Assembly: GCF_000220395.1 (NCBI RefSeq)
Contig: NW_004087629.1
Location: 1 to 30,853, forward strand
Reading direction: 5' to 3'
From: Ichthyophthirius multifiliis
Lineage: Eukaryota; Ciliophora; Oligohymenophorea; Hymenostomatida
DNA: 30,853 nucleotides
The notes under the pieces were generated by a model. It was given only the letters and a program-made list of their open reading frames with translations, was not told the DNA's origin and searched no databases. The position numbers were made by a program, and so were the translations under genes. Positions 1-10,741 of this stretch are shown in pieces (position 1 is the stretch's first letter; the number at the start of each line of letters is the position of its first letter).

Positions 1-88
1 ACCCCCACCCCAACCCCAACCCCAACCCCAACCCCAACCCCAACCCCAACCCCAACCCCAACCCCAACCCCAACCCCAACCCCAACCC
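1..88. repeat. C4A2 telomere repeat array (left chromosome end)
   Basis: About fourteen tandem CCCCAA units, C-rich strand reading 5' to 3' into the chromosome, which is the orientation of a left telomere. The first unit is irregular (CCCCC then ACCCC), either an imperfect end or an end-of-read error. C4A2 is the repeat of Tetrahymena-type ciliates; hypotrichs use C4A4 and Paramecium mixes C4A2 and C3A3. Confidence 0.97.
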
Positions 89-135
89 CTCCCAAACCCC
101 TTAACAACCCCATTTCCAAATACCCATTCCAAATT
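89..135. repeat. degenerate telomere-like subtelomere
   Basis: C-rich clusters such as TCCCAAACCCC and AACCCCATTTCC continue past the regular array with mixed spacing, then C disappears and A/T-rich sequence begins. This resembles decayed telomere units or the natural C-rich border of the chromosome-breakage/telomere-addition site. The next ~430 bases up to the first gene are A/T with nothing recognisable. Confidence 0.6.
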
Positions 136-567
136 CATATATGTATTTATTTTATCATTTTATTAATTTAATTCATTTTATATATAAATTTTATAATTTT
201 TTTATTTTTATATAAATTTTATCATATTTGAATTAAGTAATTTATATTTTATTATAATAAAATATTTTATATAAATTATATTATATTATTTTATTTAATT
301 AAAATTAATTTTTTTTTTTATATTTATATATATTTAAAATTTTTATTTTTTATTTGTAATTATAGAAAAAATATTAATTACTTTTTTTATATATTTATTT
401 TTTTAATCAATAAAATTTTTATTTATTTAATTTTTATTAATATTTATTAAATTTAATTATATAAATATATTTTTAATAATTGCATTATTATATATATATA
501 TTTAAATTTATATATTTTTTTTTTTAAATTAAAAAGGATATAAATAATAATAAATAAACTATATCAA

Positions 568-2672
568 ATGAAAACAAAAATTTTATTTATACTTCCATTC
601 ATATGTTTATAATATTCAAATATATAACCAAACTGTAATATTGAAACTTAAGGATGTAGTATTTAAGAAAATGAGAACATTAGTATAACAGAATCTTAAA
701 AATAAGTAGTAAAATAGATAAATCCATTTTCAACTTATTCAGAATTTTTAAAATTTTTTGATTAAAAATATTAATAATAAATGAAATTATAATTAAGCTA
801 CAGATATTTTTTGCCAAGAACTTTTATAATAAAATCTGGTGTCTTCTCATAATAATAAAAATAAGAGCTACCTTAATAAAATGAAGACATAATTGCATAA
901 ATAAACGAAAATGTATTATATTATATAAAATCTGATGATTTAAAAAATAAGCATTAACAATTAAAATTAATAAATATGACATCTGAAAACTAATAATATT
1001 TTAAAGATTATTAAGGATAAGAAACTTTAATTTTATAAAAAAAATAGAATAAACAATAAAAGATAGCTAGGGAAATCCTATAAGATTAAAAATAATTACT
1101 GTGCAAATAAGAAAAGAGTAATCTGAAAACCCTTAATCTTATTATAAAATATATAATATTTAAAATTTGGTGAATATATTAAAATAAGACGAAATTTAAT
1201 TAATTAAAGGGAGGTTAGAAAAAATTAATTTTTATATAAATAAAGAACTTTTTAACTAATAAAAAGAATAGAAATAAGAACATTATTATTTATCATTTGA
1301 ACTAAATTTTTTAATAACAGAAAATGATTATAGACCATTATTAGTATCTTTTAAGAATTTAAGGACTAATATCCTTTAATAAATTAATGATTTTAAGCCT
1401 TTAACAAAAAACATTAATGAAGACAATTCTTTTAAAATAACAAAATGGGATTTTGATTATAGACGAAGAAGAGTATTCATCTCAAATAATTTGAACTTTC
1501 ACTATTTCAGAAAATACTTTAATGATTCAACTATATAATTTTAACAATATAATTACACATAAGTAAAATACTAATATTAATAGTATTTATAAAAAAGTGA
1601 CATTAAAATTTTAACTATAAAATGGTTTTATTCTGAAAAAATGAAAGAAAGCTTATAATTGTCTAATTTTATTAATTATTATGAAATAATAGATAATAAA
1701 GATTAAATTATTGAAATTATTGAAAATTATTAAAAATAAAATTTTTTGGCTTATAATCCGCATTTATTGATTCCTAAATCTTATAATATAAATTTAAAAA
1801 AATCTTATTATTCATAAGAAGAAAAGCTTTTCCTATAAGAAACTGAAGGGGCTTGGATTATAAAGGAAACATATTAGGTAGGAGGATATGGTATGATTAT
1901 ATGCTCAGATGTAAAAAGAATATAAAACGATTTGTAGTAAATGAAATAAAGAAAATAAAAAAAAAACTCTCAAAAATATGTTATTTAAAGATATATTTAA
2001 AACCCTTTACTTTATGATGGTAGAAAATTTGATTTGAGAAGTTATTTACTTGTAGCTAGTGCTGATCCTTTAATAGTTTATTATGTACATGGAAATATGA
2101 GGCTTTCATTTACTAAATATAATAATAATTTCACTTTACTGAGAACTAAATATGATGATATGAGTGCTCATTTAATTAATTGGACTTAGTAAAAAAAATA
2201 TGTAGGTGATGATGAAGAATTAAATTAATTATTAGGTGGAACTTTTGCAGATTTTGAAAATTTTTTGATTAATTCTTATGGTAAAACTAAAGAATGGATA
2301 TATGAAAATATATACGAAAAAATGTTTGAAATTTTCGCTTATATATTTGAAGCTTCTAAAGATTAAATGAAGAAAAAGTAAGGGCATTTTTAAATATTTG
2401 GAACAGATATTATGCTTGATGATAATCTTAATGTTTACTTTATTGAAAATAATGGCTTTCCAGGAATAACTTATGATGATAATAAAATATATCACTATCC
2501 TATTGAAACTGCTGTAAATAATACTATTAGAATGGCCACATATGTGCAAGAGTAATAGGTTAAAGGTTAAATTATTGACACAGACTATTTAAATTCAATT
2601 TGTATAGATTGTACACTTATTTATAATTAATTAACTAATTATTCTTTTGTAGAAAAATATAGATAGAAATGA
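568..2672 (+). CDS. tubulin-tyrosine ligase-like (TTLL) protein with N-terminal signal peptide
   Basis: Member of the TTL/TTLL ATP-grasp amino-acid ligases that add tyrosine, glutamate or glycine to tubulin or other proteins. Two exons, 568-1117 and 1189-2672, separated by a 71-nt intron (GTAATC...AATAAG). Splicing removes an in-frame TGA at 1171 and restores the frame, giving 677 codons plus stop. The ligase core is in the C-terminal half: GAWIIKETYQVGGYG (~405) is the ATP-binding lysine region, YIQNPLLYDGRKFDLRSYL (~452) the substrate/ATP segment, and FGTDIMLDDNLNVYFIENNG (~587) carries the metal-binding Glu/Asn, with ENN in place of the usual EVN. Residues 1-17 form a Lys-plus-hydrophobic leader, followed by a Cys-containing stretch, unlike cytosolic TTLLs. 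Residues ~60-400 are Gln/Asn/Lys-rich. The next gene converges on it from 2965. Substrate and type of modification cannot be told. Confidence 0.88.
1118..1188 (+). other. intron in the TTLL gene
   Basis: 71 nt, GT...AG. The upstream frame hits TGA at 1171 and the downstream ligase frame is shifted by two; removing exactly this piece joins them in phase 1. Borders were deduced from frame only, with no transcript evidence. Confidence 0.7.
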
Positions 2673-2964
2673 TTTTTTTTTAAAAAAAAGTCTATATTTT
2701 ACTTTAGTTTTAATTATTTATATCAAAAAAAAATGAAGGTTTTTTATATATCTTAATTTGAAGTTATTTTGAAAATAATAATATAAAGATTTTAAATAAT
2801 AAGCAATTTACGATTATATCAAAATAAATAAAAAAAACATAAAGTAAACAAAAAATAATGAAATTATAAATTACTATTAATAAATTTATTACAATTTTTT
2901 TTTTTAAAAAATTTATATATAAAGTAATATAAATTAATTTTTTAGTATTATTATTATCTAATTA

Positions 2965-3774
2965 TCAGTTTTTGCCTAACTCAACTGACCTCTTAACACA
3001 CGCATTAACAAAATCATCAATAATATCCTTAAATTTTTATTCTTTCATAACCTACAAAGCCGCATAAGTAGTTCCATTAGGTGTTGTAACTGCATTTTTT
3101 AAATCTTCTGGACTCCCGAATTTTCTATCTAGCATAGTAGCTGCTCCTAATACAGTTTAAACAGCTAAGCCTAATGCAATTTCTTTTTCTAAACCTTATT
3201 TAATACCTGCATCTACAATTCCTTATATAAATTCATATACATAAGCCGGCCCACTTCCACTAATTCCGCAAACAGCATCCATTAAATGTTCTTCAACTTT
3301 ATATAATTTCCCAATTGTATTAAATATATTTTTGCAGATTTCCTCATCTTCTTAGTTACAACCTGGGCCCATCGAATATGCAGAAGCTCCGAGCATTACA
3401 GTCACAGGAGTATTCGGAAGTACTCGAATAATTTTTTTATGAGAGAAATTTTTAAATAGAGTTTCCAATTTATATCCTGCTGCTAAAGAAATAATTAATT
3501 TTTAAGAACAAAAGGGAGCTATTTCTTTACTTAAATCAGATATTTAAAATGGCTTAGTGCAAATTATTATTGCTTGGGAATTTTCGATTGCAATTTTATT
3601 TTCTAGATATTATACGTTTTAGATTCCTGTGAGTTTCTAGTAGTTTTATACTGTTTATTATGTACGAGCTGTCGCGTAAAATTACTCAGGAAAAAAACTG
3701 CCGCTATTTAATAGGCCTAAAGATATAGCAGTTGCTATTTTACCAGCACCTATAAAGGCGATTTTAGTATTCAT
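2965..3774 (-). CDS. P5CR: pyrroline-5-carboxylate reductase
   Basis: NAD(P)H-dependent reduction of 1-pyrroline-5-carboxylate to L-proline, the last step of proline synthesis; cytosolic or mitochondrial in other eukaryotes. Uninterrupted 269-residue protein, the normal family length. The N-terminus KIAFIGAGKIATAISLGLL is the Rossmann GxGxxA nucleotide-binding site. The C-terminal half carries the family signature: CGISGSGPAYVYEF, then GLAVQTVLGAA, and TTPNGTTYAAL in place of the common T-PGGTT. Gln is encoded by TAA/TAG at many positions, and by TAG in the signature's YAALQ. No targeting extension precedes the start Met. Its base composition is clearly richer in G+C than its flanks. Tail-to-tail with the TTLL gene; 2673-2964 holds only A/T sequence. 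Confidence 0.96.
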
Positions 3775-4830
3775 TTTTTTTTATAAATTTTTTATTATTT
3801 TAAAAAATATTTTATTTTGTAAATATTTTTTAAAATTAATAATTATTTATGTTATTATTATAAAAATGCATTTTTTATTTTCGTTAATTATTTTTTTAAT
3901 TTCTAATAAATTTGAATAAAATTATTTAAATTTTTAAAAATTTTGCTATCCATAAATGGAAAATAAAAATTTCTATTTTTAATTTTATAAATAAATTAAA
4001 AAGAATAATAAATTTTAAAATAAATCTTAAAATTAAAAAGAATTATAACAAACAGTATTATAATAAAAAAATAATATATAATATTAATATTTATTAAATT
4101 AATTGTAGATTAATATTTGTGTTTTTATATAATATATTATTTATTATATTTCTTTTTATTAAATATTGTTTATTTTATATTGATTTTAGATTACTAATGA
4201 TATCTTTGCAAGATTAATATAATAAAAAAACTATTATATATATTGTAGTTTAAGAAGTTTAATATTTAAATATTTTTATTGATTATAATAAACTATTTTA
4301 AATTTTTATTAATTAGAAAATAAAGTTTAAATTTAAACGTAAACTATTTTCATTCATTAATTAAAAATCATATTTTTAAAAAAATATATTTTGAAAAATT
4401 AAATTATTACTGATTTAAATTTTTATAATATATATACTCTTTTATATTAACTTATTATTTTAAATATTTAAAAATAATTAATTATAATATCAAATTTTCA
4501 TAACTTTAAAATATTATTTATTTTATTTATTATATAAAAAATGTTTATATTTTAGTTAATTTTAATTAAATTATATTTTTTTTATAAATTTATAGATATC
4601 CGAAAATAAAATTATTTAATTTAAAAAATTAATCTATTTATTTTTATTCTATACAATGAAATAAAAAATAATTAAAATTATTATATTCAATTTTTTTATT
4701 TCTTATACTTTTGAAGGATATTTAACTATTTTTTTTTATAGAATTAACGATAAATGTTAAAACTATAATATTAATTTAATTAAAAAAACTATATAAAAAA
4801 ATTTATAAAATGCTTTATAGATGAAAAAAT
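3775..4830. other. AT-only intergenic stretch
   Basis: About 1 kb of almost pure A/T between P5CR and the annexin-like remnant. No coding-like GC island, RNA or repeat longer than short A/T runs was seen. Confidence 0.6.
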
Positions 4831-4833
4831 ACC

Positions 4834-5351
4834 AAATACATATGTAAATGTATTGGAACAGACTCAAGTGCATTCGAATGTATATTTATGTCAATAAATA
4901 AAAAATTAATATTACATGTTATTAAATAAATATTTATCTAAATCTTAAAAGTTAAACAGTTGGTATAATTGGATTAAGTTAATGTTGAATTATTGAATAA
5001 GGTGATCTTTGGGAGGATATTAAGCTGTTTTTATCTATTTTGGGCTCCTAAATAGAATTTACTAGTATTTCTAAATGCTATAGTGGTATATGGTAAAATA
5101 TAATACTTTCTTGCTTAAATATTTATTTATAATAAATTAATTTAAGATTTTGCTCACCAGCTGATTATTTTAGAATTCCTTTAAATTTTAATAGATATAT
5201 TTAAAAATTTGCTTTAATACATTATTAAAATAATGAAAAAAATATAAATATAAACTGAAAAAATCTTTTCCTAATTAGAATTTTTGTAATAGACTAAACT
5301 TTTAAAATATGAAATTATAAACCTAAAGAAAGTGCTTCATTTTTTTTTATG
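4834..5351 (+). pseudogene. possible annexin-like gene remnant, frame-broken or spliced
   Basis: A GC-enriched island in an A/T desert. Frame 1, open from the TGA at 4822 to the TGA at ~5349, contains IGTDSSAFECIFMSINKK (from ~4852), close to the annexin repeat pattern GTD-x2-[AL]-x2-I-[LF]. Frame 0 then gives GDLWEDIKLFLS (from ~5001), like the annexin DL-EDI-LS segment, and continues as YFRIPLNFNRYI to a TGA near 5270. A 53-nt GT...AG piece at 4963-5015 would join the frames with canonical annexin spacing of 36 residues, but at the cost of the DLWE residues. No start codon or further annexin repeats are visible. It may be a pseudogene, a short unusual gene, or chance. Similarity is by eye and weak. 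Confidence 0.27.
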
Positions 5352-5792
5352 AAGATTTTATTATTCTTGATATGAAAAATTAATAAATTTATAAATAAAA
5401 TTTAGTTGGATTAAAAAATATATAAAAATAAATTTTAATGTATTACTTACTATTAATGAAATATGATTAAAACATAATAAAGAAGATATTATTAATCATT
5501 TTTTACGAGATTTTTAGTAAAAATATTATTATTTTAAATATTAATAATTTTTAACTAATATAAGTGGAATATTTTTGTTTAAAGTAATATTCTATTTAAG
5601 TTTAATATAATTTTTAAAAATAAAATACCATTTTAATTTATTTTATATAAATAAATTATTAAAATATTTAAATATAAAAATAATTATTAAATATGTAAAA
5701 ATTTAAAAATATATTTTAATAAATAAAATAACTAAATAATATATATAAATATAAAAAAAATATATATAAATAAATTTAAATTAATATTTTAA

Positions 5793-7289
5793 ATGGAAAA
5801 TAAATAGTAAGATTTATAATAAAATCTATTAGAAAAATAACATAAAATTTCCTCATTTACAGCTTTTAACACAGCATTTAATGTCCTATTAGGGACTGGT
5901 CCAATATTTGTACCTCCTGTATTTTAATAACCTGGTATTTTTCTAGCCATTTTATTTATATTATTTGTTGGTTTAATGAGTTTTGTGTGTGCAGAATATG
6001 TAATAGAAACTATGTCATTATTAACAGCAATAAAAAGAAAAGATTAAAAAAGCTTTTTAAAATCGTAAGACTCATAAAATAATAACACTAATGCAATAAA
6101 TGCAAATATTTTAATCTCAAAAATCTAATCAAAAACAGAAGAAAGTTAATTATTATAAGAATATATATAAGTTTAGTCTTATATGGAATTCGAATTTTAA
6201 GAACCGATAGAATATGGACAAATGGGTTAATTGATATTTGGGAAATGGGGAAATATATGTGCAACTGCTGCATTAGTTATATATTTAGTAGGAGTTATGA
6301 TTTCAAAAACAATAGCTACAGGATCTGTTTTAGCAAACACTTTTTCAGAAGTGAGAATTTTAAATGAAAGTAAATTTTGGATAATATTATTTTTTTCTAT
6401 TTCAATAATATTCTCTTTCTCTAATGTAGCAAAAACAAAAATATTATAAAATATAATAATGGCTGTTCGTTTTATTACAATAGTTTCACTTTTTTTAGGC
6501 GCTTTTTTTTAAGCTTAAAAGCATGGATATCATAAACTAAATGAAGGAAACGATATTATTTTTGATATAAATAATTTCAACAGTTTCTTTTCCAACCTTT
6601 AATTTGGCTTCTTAATGCACCATTCAATACCTTCAATGTTTTCTCCTGTAAAAAATTAAAGAGATATCAAAAAAATACATATGATAGCTTTTGGATTAGG
6701 AACTTTTATTTTTATTTTCATTTCACTTACTTCAGTTATGGCTTTTGGCAAATGCTTAAATTCTTCAAATTAATTTGAAAATTTTTGTAGTGAAAATAAT
6801 TTGAGGACTGGAGATAGTTATTATAATAATTATTTCAAAGAAGATTTGAAACCTATATTCTATATTGCTAGTTTTTATATTTTCCTTAATATAGCTGCTT
6901 TTCCTGTACTTACAATTACAACAAGAAATAATCTAATGAAATTATTAGCAAAAAAGAAAATCCCAGAAAAATCTTACGAAATTACAAAATGGACTTTTTT
7001 ATTTACAATTATTATTGTTTCGCCGATTATTACGGTATCTCTTATTACTAAAAATATTTAACTTGTTTTAGATTTTACAGGAGGAGTTTTCGGAAGTTTA
7101 CTGATGGTTATTTTCCCATCTCTTTTTGTTATTTTTGTAAGAAGAAAAGCTAATGAAATAGGAATTTAGTATAAATAAAACCCACATAAATGCTATTTTG
7201 ATAATTTGCTTTTACCCTATGGACTTATTTGCATTGGAATTTTTTTTTTAACGTACGGCTTAATTAAAAGTATATAGAAAAATATATGA
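5793..7289 (+). CDS. TMEM104-like transmembrane amino-acid transporter (AAAP superfamily)
   Basis: Single-exon protein of 498 residues. It has the N-terminal AAAP pattern TAFNTAFNVLLGTGPIFVPP (residues ~26-45), where a broken first helix and a G-T/G-G turn form the substrate site, followed by a second hydrophobic helix ending LMSFVCAEYVIETM. The block GKWGNICATAALVIYLVGVM and the downstream helix resemble TMEM104 more than SLC36/SLC38. A polar Gln/Asn-rich loop (~85-145) separates helices 2 and 3. Around ten hydrophobic segments follow, including IHMIAFGLGTFIFIFISLTS and a terminal pair ending FFLTYGLIK. Probably a proton- or sodium-coupled amino-acid transporter in an endosomal or plasma membrane; the substrate cannot be inferred. 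Tetrahymena-type ciliates carry many paralogues of this family. No intron is needed. Confidence 0.85.
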
Positions 7290-7640
7290 AATTTTAGTTT
7301 AAATAATATGTATCTATTTGTTTTATTTAAAAAAATAAAATATTTATTTTATTTTAGCAAAAATTAAATTTAATAAAAATAGACCAAAAAAAATAACTAA
7401 GATAATAAAAATTATTTATATAAATTTAATAAAAGGAATGCTTTATAATTCTTAGCAAACGTATTCAATATCAATACTTTAATATGTATTAATTTAGGAA
7501 TTATAATTAATATATATAAATTAAAAATATTTACATATATTAATATAGTTTTAATAGAAATATTATATTTTCATAATTATATTTGTAATAGGATTATATA
7601 TTTATCTCTTTCATTAATTATCTAATTGAAATTGTTAAAT
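7290..7640. other. AT-rich intergenic stretch after transporter
   Basis: Mostly A/T. One slightly richer patch near 7430-7500 (AGGAATGC, AGCAAACG) was read on both strands and gives no convincing product. Confidence 0.5.
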
Positions 7641-7642
7641 TA

Positions 7643-7807
7643 TCAAAATAATATTTTATATATATATTTGAATTAGAAAATTTTTAATTACATTTTAAAA
7701 CGAAAAATGATTTGAAGAAAATTTTTTAATAATTTATCCTATATATAAGAAACAGCTTTATTTGCAATATATTTTTCATTTTGTTTTTTAGACATAATAT
7801 AACTCAT
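7643..7807 (-). CDS. small hypothetical ORF (possible exon)
   Basis: A 54-codon reading frame beginning MSYIMSKKQNEKYIANKAVS and continuing YIQDKLLKNFL, then increasingly hydrophobic and A/T-rich to TGA. The first 30 residues have coding-like composition (Glu, Asp, Ala, Val codons with G/C), the rest does not, so a splice donor may lie near residue 31. No family recognised. Could be a first exon with the remainder unresolved, or chance. Confidence 0.25.
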
Positions 7808-8002
7808 TAACTATAAAAATTTAAGCTAATTATTTATTTTTAGTCGAAAGAAATTTTTAATATTTTATGTTTATTTACCATAAAATAATTTAATATAAAA
7901 AAAGTAATAAAAAGATTCCACAAGAAAAAAATCATTAATATATAAAATAAATTATTTCCAAACCTTTATTGATAATATTGAATTTAGATTAATTTTTACG
8001 AT

Positions 8003-8580
8003 ATGACTAATATAATAATTGGTATGTATTCTAAAAACTATATAACATCAAATATGAATTTTTAAAATAGTGACTGTTTTAAATGAAATTTTGCAGGAAA
8101 ATTGTATTTGGAGAAAACTTTTATTAAGTAATTTTTTTAGATAAAAAAAGAAATTTAACATTTCAAAATAAATAAAGCACAGAAAAATTAACAAATTAAA
8201 TTTACTATAGCAACAATCATGTTTAATTTCCTTATCTTATATCTAAAAATAGAATATTATAGATTTTTTTTAAAGATATAATATGTATATTTTCAAGATT
8301 TTATATATAAGAAACAAGAATTATTAAATATTTACACTAATAATATTTTAATTTAATCATTACATTATATACTTAAGTTTATTTTTAGATTTTTTTAATT
8401 TATTTTTTATTCAAAATTCTTTTTTTATATTATTTATTATTTTTTAAAAATAAGATATAATTACTATACTGTGTTTTAAAAAGGACTTATGAAGACAATA
8501 TCATTCTTGGAGAGTTTGGACAACTTTCTGTTCTTTAAAATTATTAATTATTCTTTATAGTTATATTTAAAAAAATAAAT
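8003..8580 (+). other. unresolved coding-like region, plus strand
   Basis: From ATG 8003 the frame reads MTNIIIGMYSKNYITSNMNF and ends at TGA ~8078. A 27-nt GTGACT...TTGCAG piece would splice it to KLYLEKTFIKQFFQIKKEIQ and on to KGLMKTISFLESLDNF (~8478-8535). That last segment is distinctly GC-richer than anything nearby and extends beyond the stop of the minus-strand frame covering the same place, which argues for coding on this strand. The downstream frame stays open to ~8997 without a clear end. I cannot assign a family or a reliable exon model; a decayed gene is equally possible. Confidence 0.3.
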
Positions 8581-9814
8581 ATAATTAAAAATAAATTATA
8601 TTTTGTGCCTTAGTATGTAAAATATTAGTTTATTATTATTATTATTAATTATAACTATTTTTTAGTTAAATTAATATAATTTAAATTAATTTTTATTTAA
8701 ACCTTCTCTTTAAGTTTAATTTTCCATTTAATTAGGCTTATTAAATCCTTTTTATTTTTTAAAATTATTTTTAAATATTTTTTTTTTAGTAATATAAAAT
8801 TAATAAAAAATGTTTTATTTCTATAAAAAGAAATTACAATATATTTATCCTAAAAATAGACAATTATAAATAATCAAAAAAAAAAAATATATTTATATAA
8901 AATAAGAAAATATTTATTTTTTACTTTTTATTAACTTAAATAAAATTCTTAGCTCTTATTTTAATTTAATTTGTATTCGAATAAAAATTACTTTCAGTTG
9001 AATTAAACTAGATTTTTTTTTTTGATTAATTTAAATTACTATTATCATTAAAATACTATTTTTTAATTTAATTTTATTATTAAAAGTAAATATAAGATTT
9101 ATTTTTTTAATATTTTTCTGTCTATTTATAGTTTTTAATTTTATTAAATAAAGAATCTTATGGCATATCATCAGAATTATAATTCTTCGAATATTAAAAA
9201 ACACTATTATTATTAGTATTATCTGTATTTTATTCAGACTCTTCTGATTTTGATTCTTAAATGCAATACAAATCAAAAGACTAATATAATCTCAAATTGC
9301 GATTATTGTTCTTTTTATTAATTTATTATTTTAACATATTATTTTTTTCAATTAAGTTTTTTTAAAAGGTGACTTTTATTATTTTTAAATTATTTAATTT
9401 TACATTAAATAATCAAAATTCTATTATAGTTCTTGTAAATATTTTAACTTTTACTATTAAATTAAAGACATAGTTGATAAGTTTGTATTTTATTTTTAAT
9501 TTTTTTATATAACTAATTCTTATACAACTTACTGCTTTTTTATTAATTCAACTTTATTATTATATTTTTAGTCATTAGAAATTTTAATTAATTAAGTAAT
9601 TTCATTTTTCTTTATTTTATTCTAATTTTGAAGATCACTAGAATATAAATTTATATGTATTTTTTCAGTATCTTAAACTTTATATTTTTGTTTTTTAATT
9701 TATTTCATTTGCTTTATAAATTGTATATTTACTTTAATATTATTCCTTAATAAAAAATGGCTATTTTTAAATATTAATACTATAAAATTTTTTGTTTTAT
9801 TAATTTTTTTTCAT
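8501..9814 (-). CDS. Asn/Lys/Gln-rich hypothetical protein, spliced, boundaries uncertain
   Basis: The best coding signal is at 9000-9300, reading ESKSEESEQNTDNTNNNSVF, then NYNSDDMPQDSLFNKIKNYK, then SSLN-type runs: a polar, low-complexity ciliate protein. This frame is open from ~9411 to TGA 8501-8503. Upstream, ATG 9814 starts MKKNQQNKKFYSINIQKQPF, and another frame through 9300-9720 reads KLKYLQELQQNFDYLMQNQ, so at least one and probably two introns join them. The exact splice sites could not be fixed because TAA/TAG do not close frames. The C-terminal part below ~8640 overlaps plus-strand coding-like sequence and may not belong to this gene. No domain recognised. Confidence 0.42.
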
Positions 9815-9926
9815 TTTTTTTTTATAAATTTTTATAAAATAAAAATGCTATTAAAAAAATAAATATGTAATTAAATTTTATTAAAATAAATAATATTTTT
9901 ACAATAATAATTTTTATAATAGAAAA

Positions 9927-10606
9927 TCATAAATTTGCCTAAATCTAATACTTAGAAACCCATTCAAAAAATTATTTATGTACTTCTTTAACCTCTTAAA
10001 TATTTCCAATAGTTTCCATCCACTTTAAAATTCTAGGATATTTTCCATAATCAAAACTTACTAAATACAACTAAACCAATTCACAATAACACGATAAATC
10101 GGCTACAGTAGGTTCATCGTTTGAAGCAATAAATTAATTATTAACTAAAAAAACATTTTCAATAATATCTAATGCAATAAACATTTCTTTTTAATTAATT
10201 CAATATTCTATTTAGACTTAAGGCCTAACATAGGCAAAATATATGCATTAAACAGTAAATTTCCGGCTCTCCTTGTACCATTATGGTGCCAATCTAAATA
10301 TTAATCAACAATTGCCCTATTAATAGAATTTAAAGGATACCATTTATTATTAACTCCTTTTTTACTACTTAAATATCTCACAATAGCATGACTTTCATAT
10401 AAAATAAAATTCCCATCTTTTATAACTGGGACTTACATTTTAGGATTCATTTTTCTAAATTCAGGTTTACGTACATCTCCTTTCAAAACACTTGTGGAAA
10501 TTACTTCATAAGGAATTTTATTTAATTTGCAATATAATAATATAAAACGTGAAGGTTAAGAAGTCAAATCTATATATAATAAGACTTTATTATTATTATT
10601 TTCCAT
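9927..10606 (-). CDS. GSTT: theta-class glutathione S-transferase, with one-base frame break
   Basis: Conjugates glutathione to electrophiles, a cytosolic detoxification enzyme. The N-terminal thioredoxin-like domain reads VLLYIDLTSQPSRFILLYCK; Ser16 in the LTSQPSR motif is the theta-class catalytic serine position. VPVIKDGNFILYESHAIVRYL (~63-83) gives the cis-Pro and the Glu-Ser pair that bind glutathione. The helical domain opens with WYPLNS and VDQYLDWHHNGTRRAGNLL, typical of theta. Frame 1 holds to residue ~139 (...NIELIKK). The next frame continues MFIALDIIENVFLVNNQFI and EPTVADLSCYCELVQLYL to TGA. The shift sits at a run of five A at 10188-10192 where six would give a continuous 226-residue protein of normal length. 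Most likely a homopolymer sequencing error, otherwise a real frameshift mutation. Confidence 0.92.
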
Positions 10607-10664
10607 ATTTAATAAATATTTTTATAAAAATATCTTTATTATATAAAATATATATAAACATATA

Positions 10665-10674
10665 TAAAAAATGG

Positions 10675-10705
<31 letters not shown>

Positions 10706-10741
10706 TTTTATATATTTATATATATTTATATATATATTTAT
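10665..10741. repeat. TA-dinucleotide and TATATTTA-type low-complexity tract
   Basis: Nearly pure alternating T/A from ~10673 to 10741, lying between the GST start (10606, minus) and the stop of the next minus-strand gene (10742). Confidence 0.8.

Noticed and set aside
1-88. Telomerase RNA template or internal telomere array
   Set aside because: CCCCAA occurs only as the terminal array; no second copy with flanking RNA-like sequence was found anywhere in the window.
2232-2549. Minus-strand 105-codon frame without TAA/TAG
   Set aside because: It lies antisense to the most conserved ligase motif of the TTLL gene; the residues are the Ile/Phe/Lys mix expected of a shadow.
3775-4830. Possible replication origin or scaffold region because of extreme A/T content
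   Set aside because: The same composition occurs in every intergenic region here, so there is nothing specific to support a function.
4961-4972. A-box-like sequence as a tRNA gene
   Set aside because: No B box, acceptor stem or T-run at a suitable distance.
6088-6273. Minus-strand 61-codon frame
   Set aside because: Antisense to the loop and third helix region of the transporter; no own signal.
9031-9276. Minus-strand frame beginning MICIAFKNQNQ
   Set aside because: Same strand as the N/K-rich hypothetical gene but in another frame; the frame reading ESKSEESEQNTDN over the same bases looks coding, this one does not.
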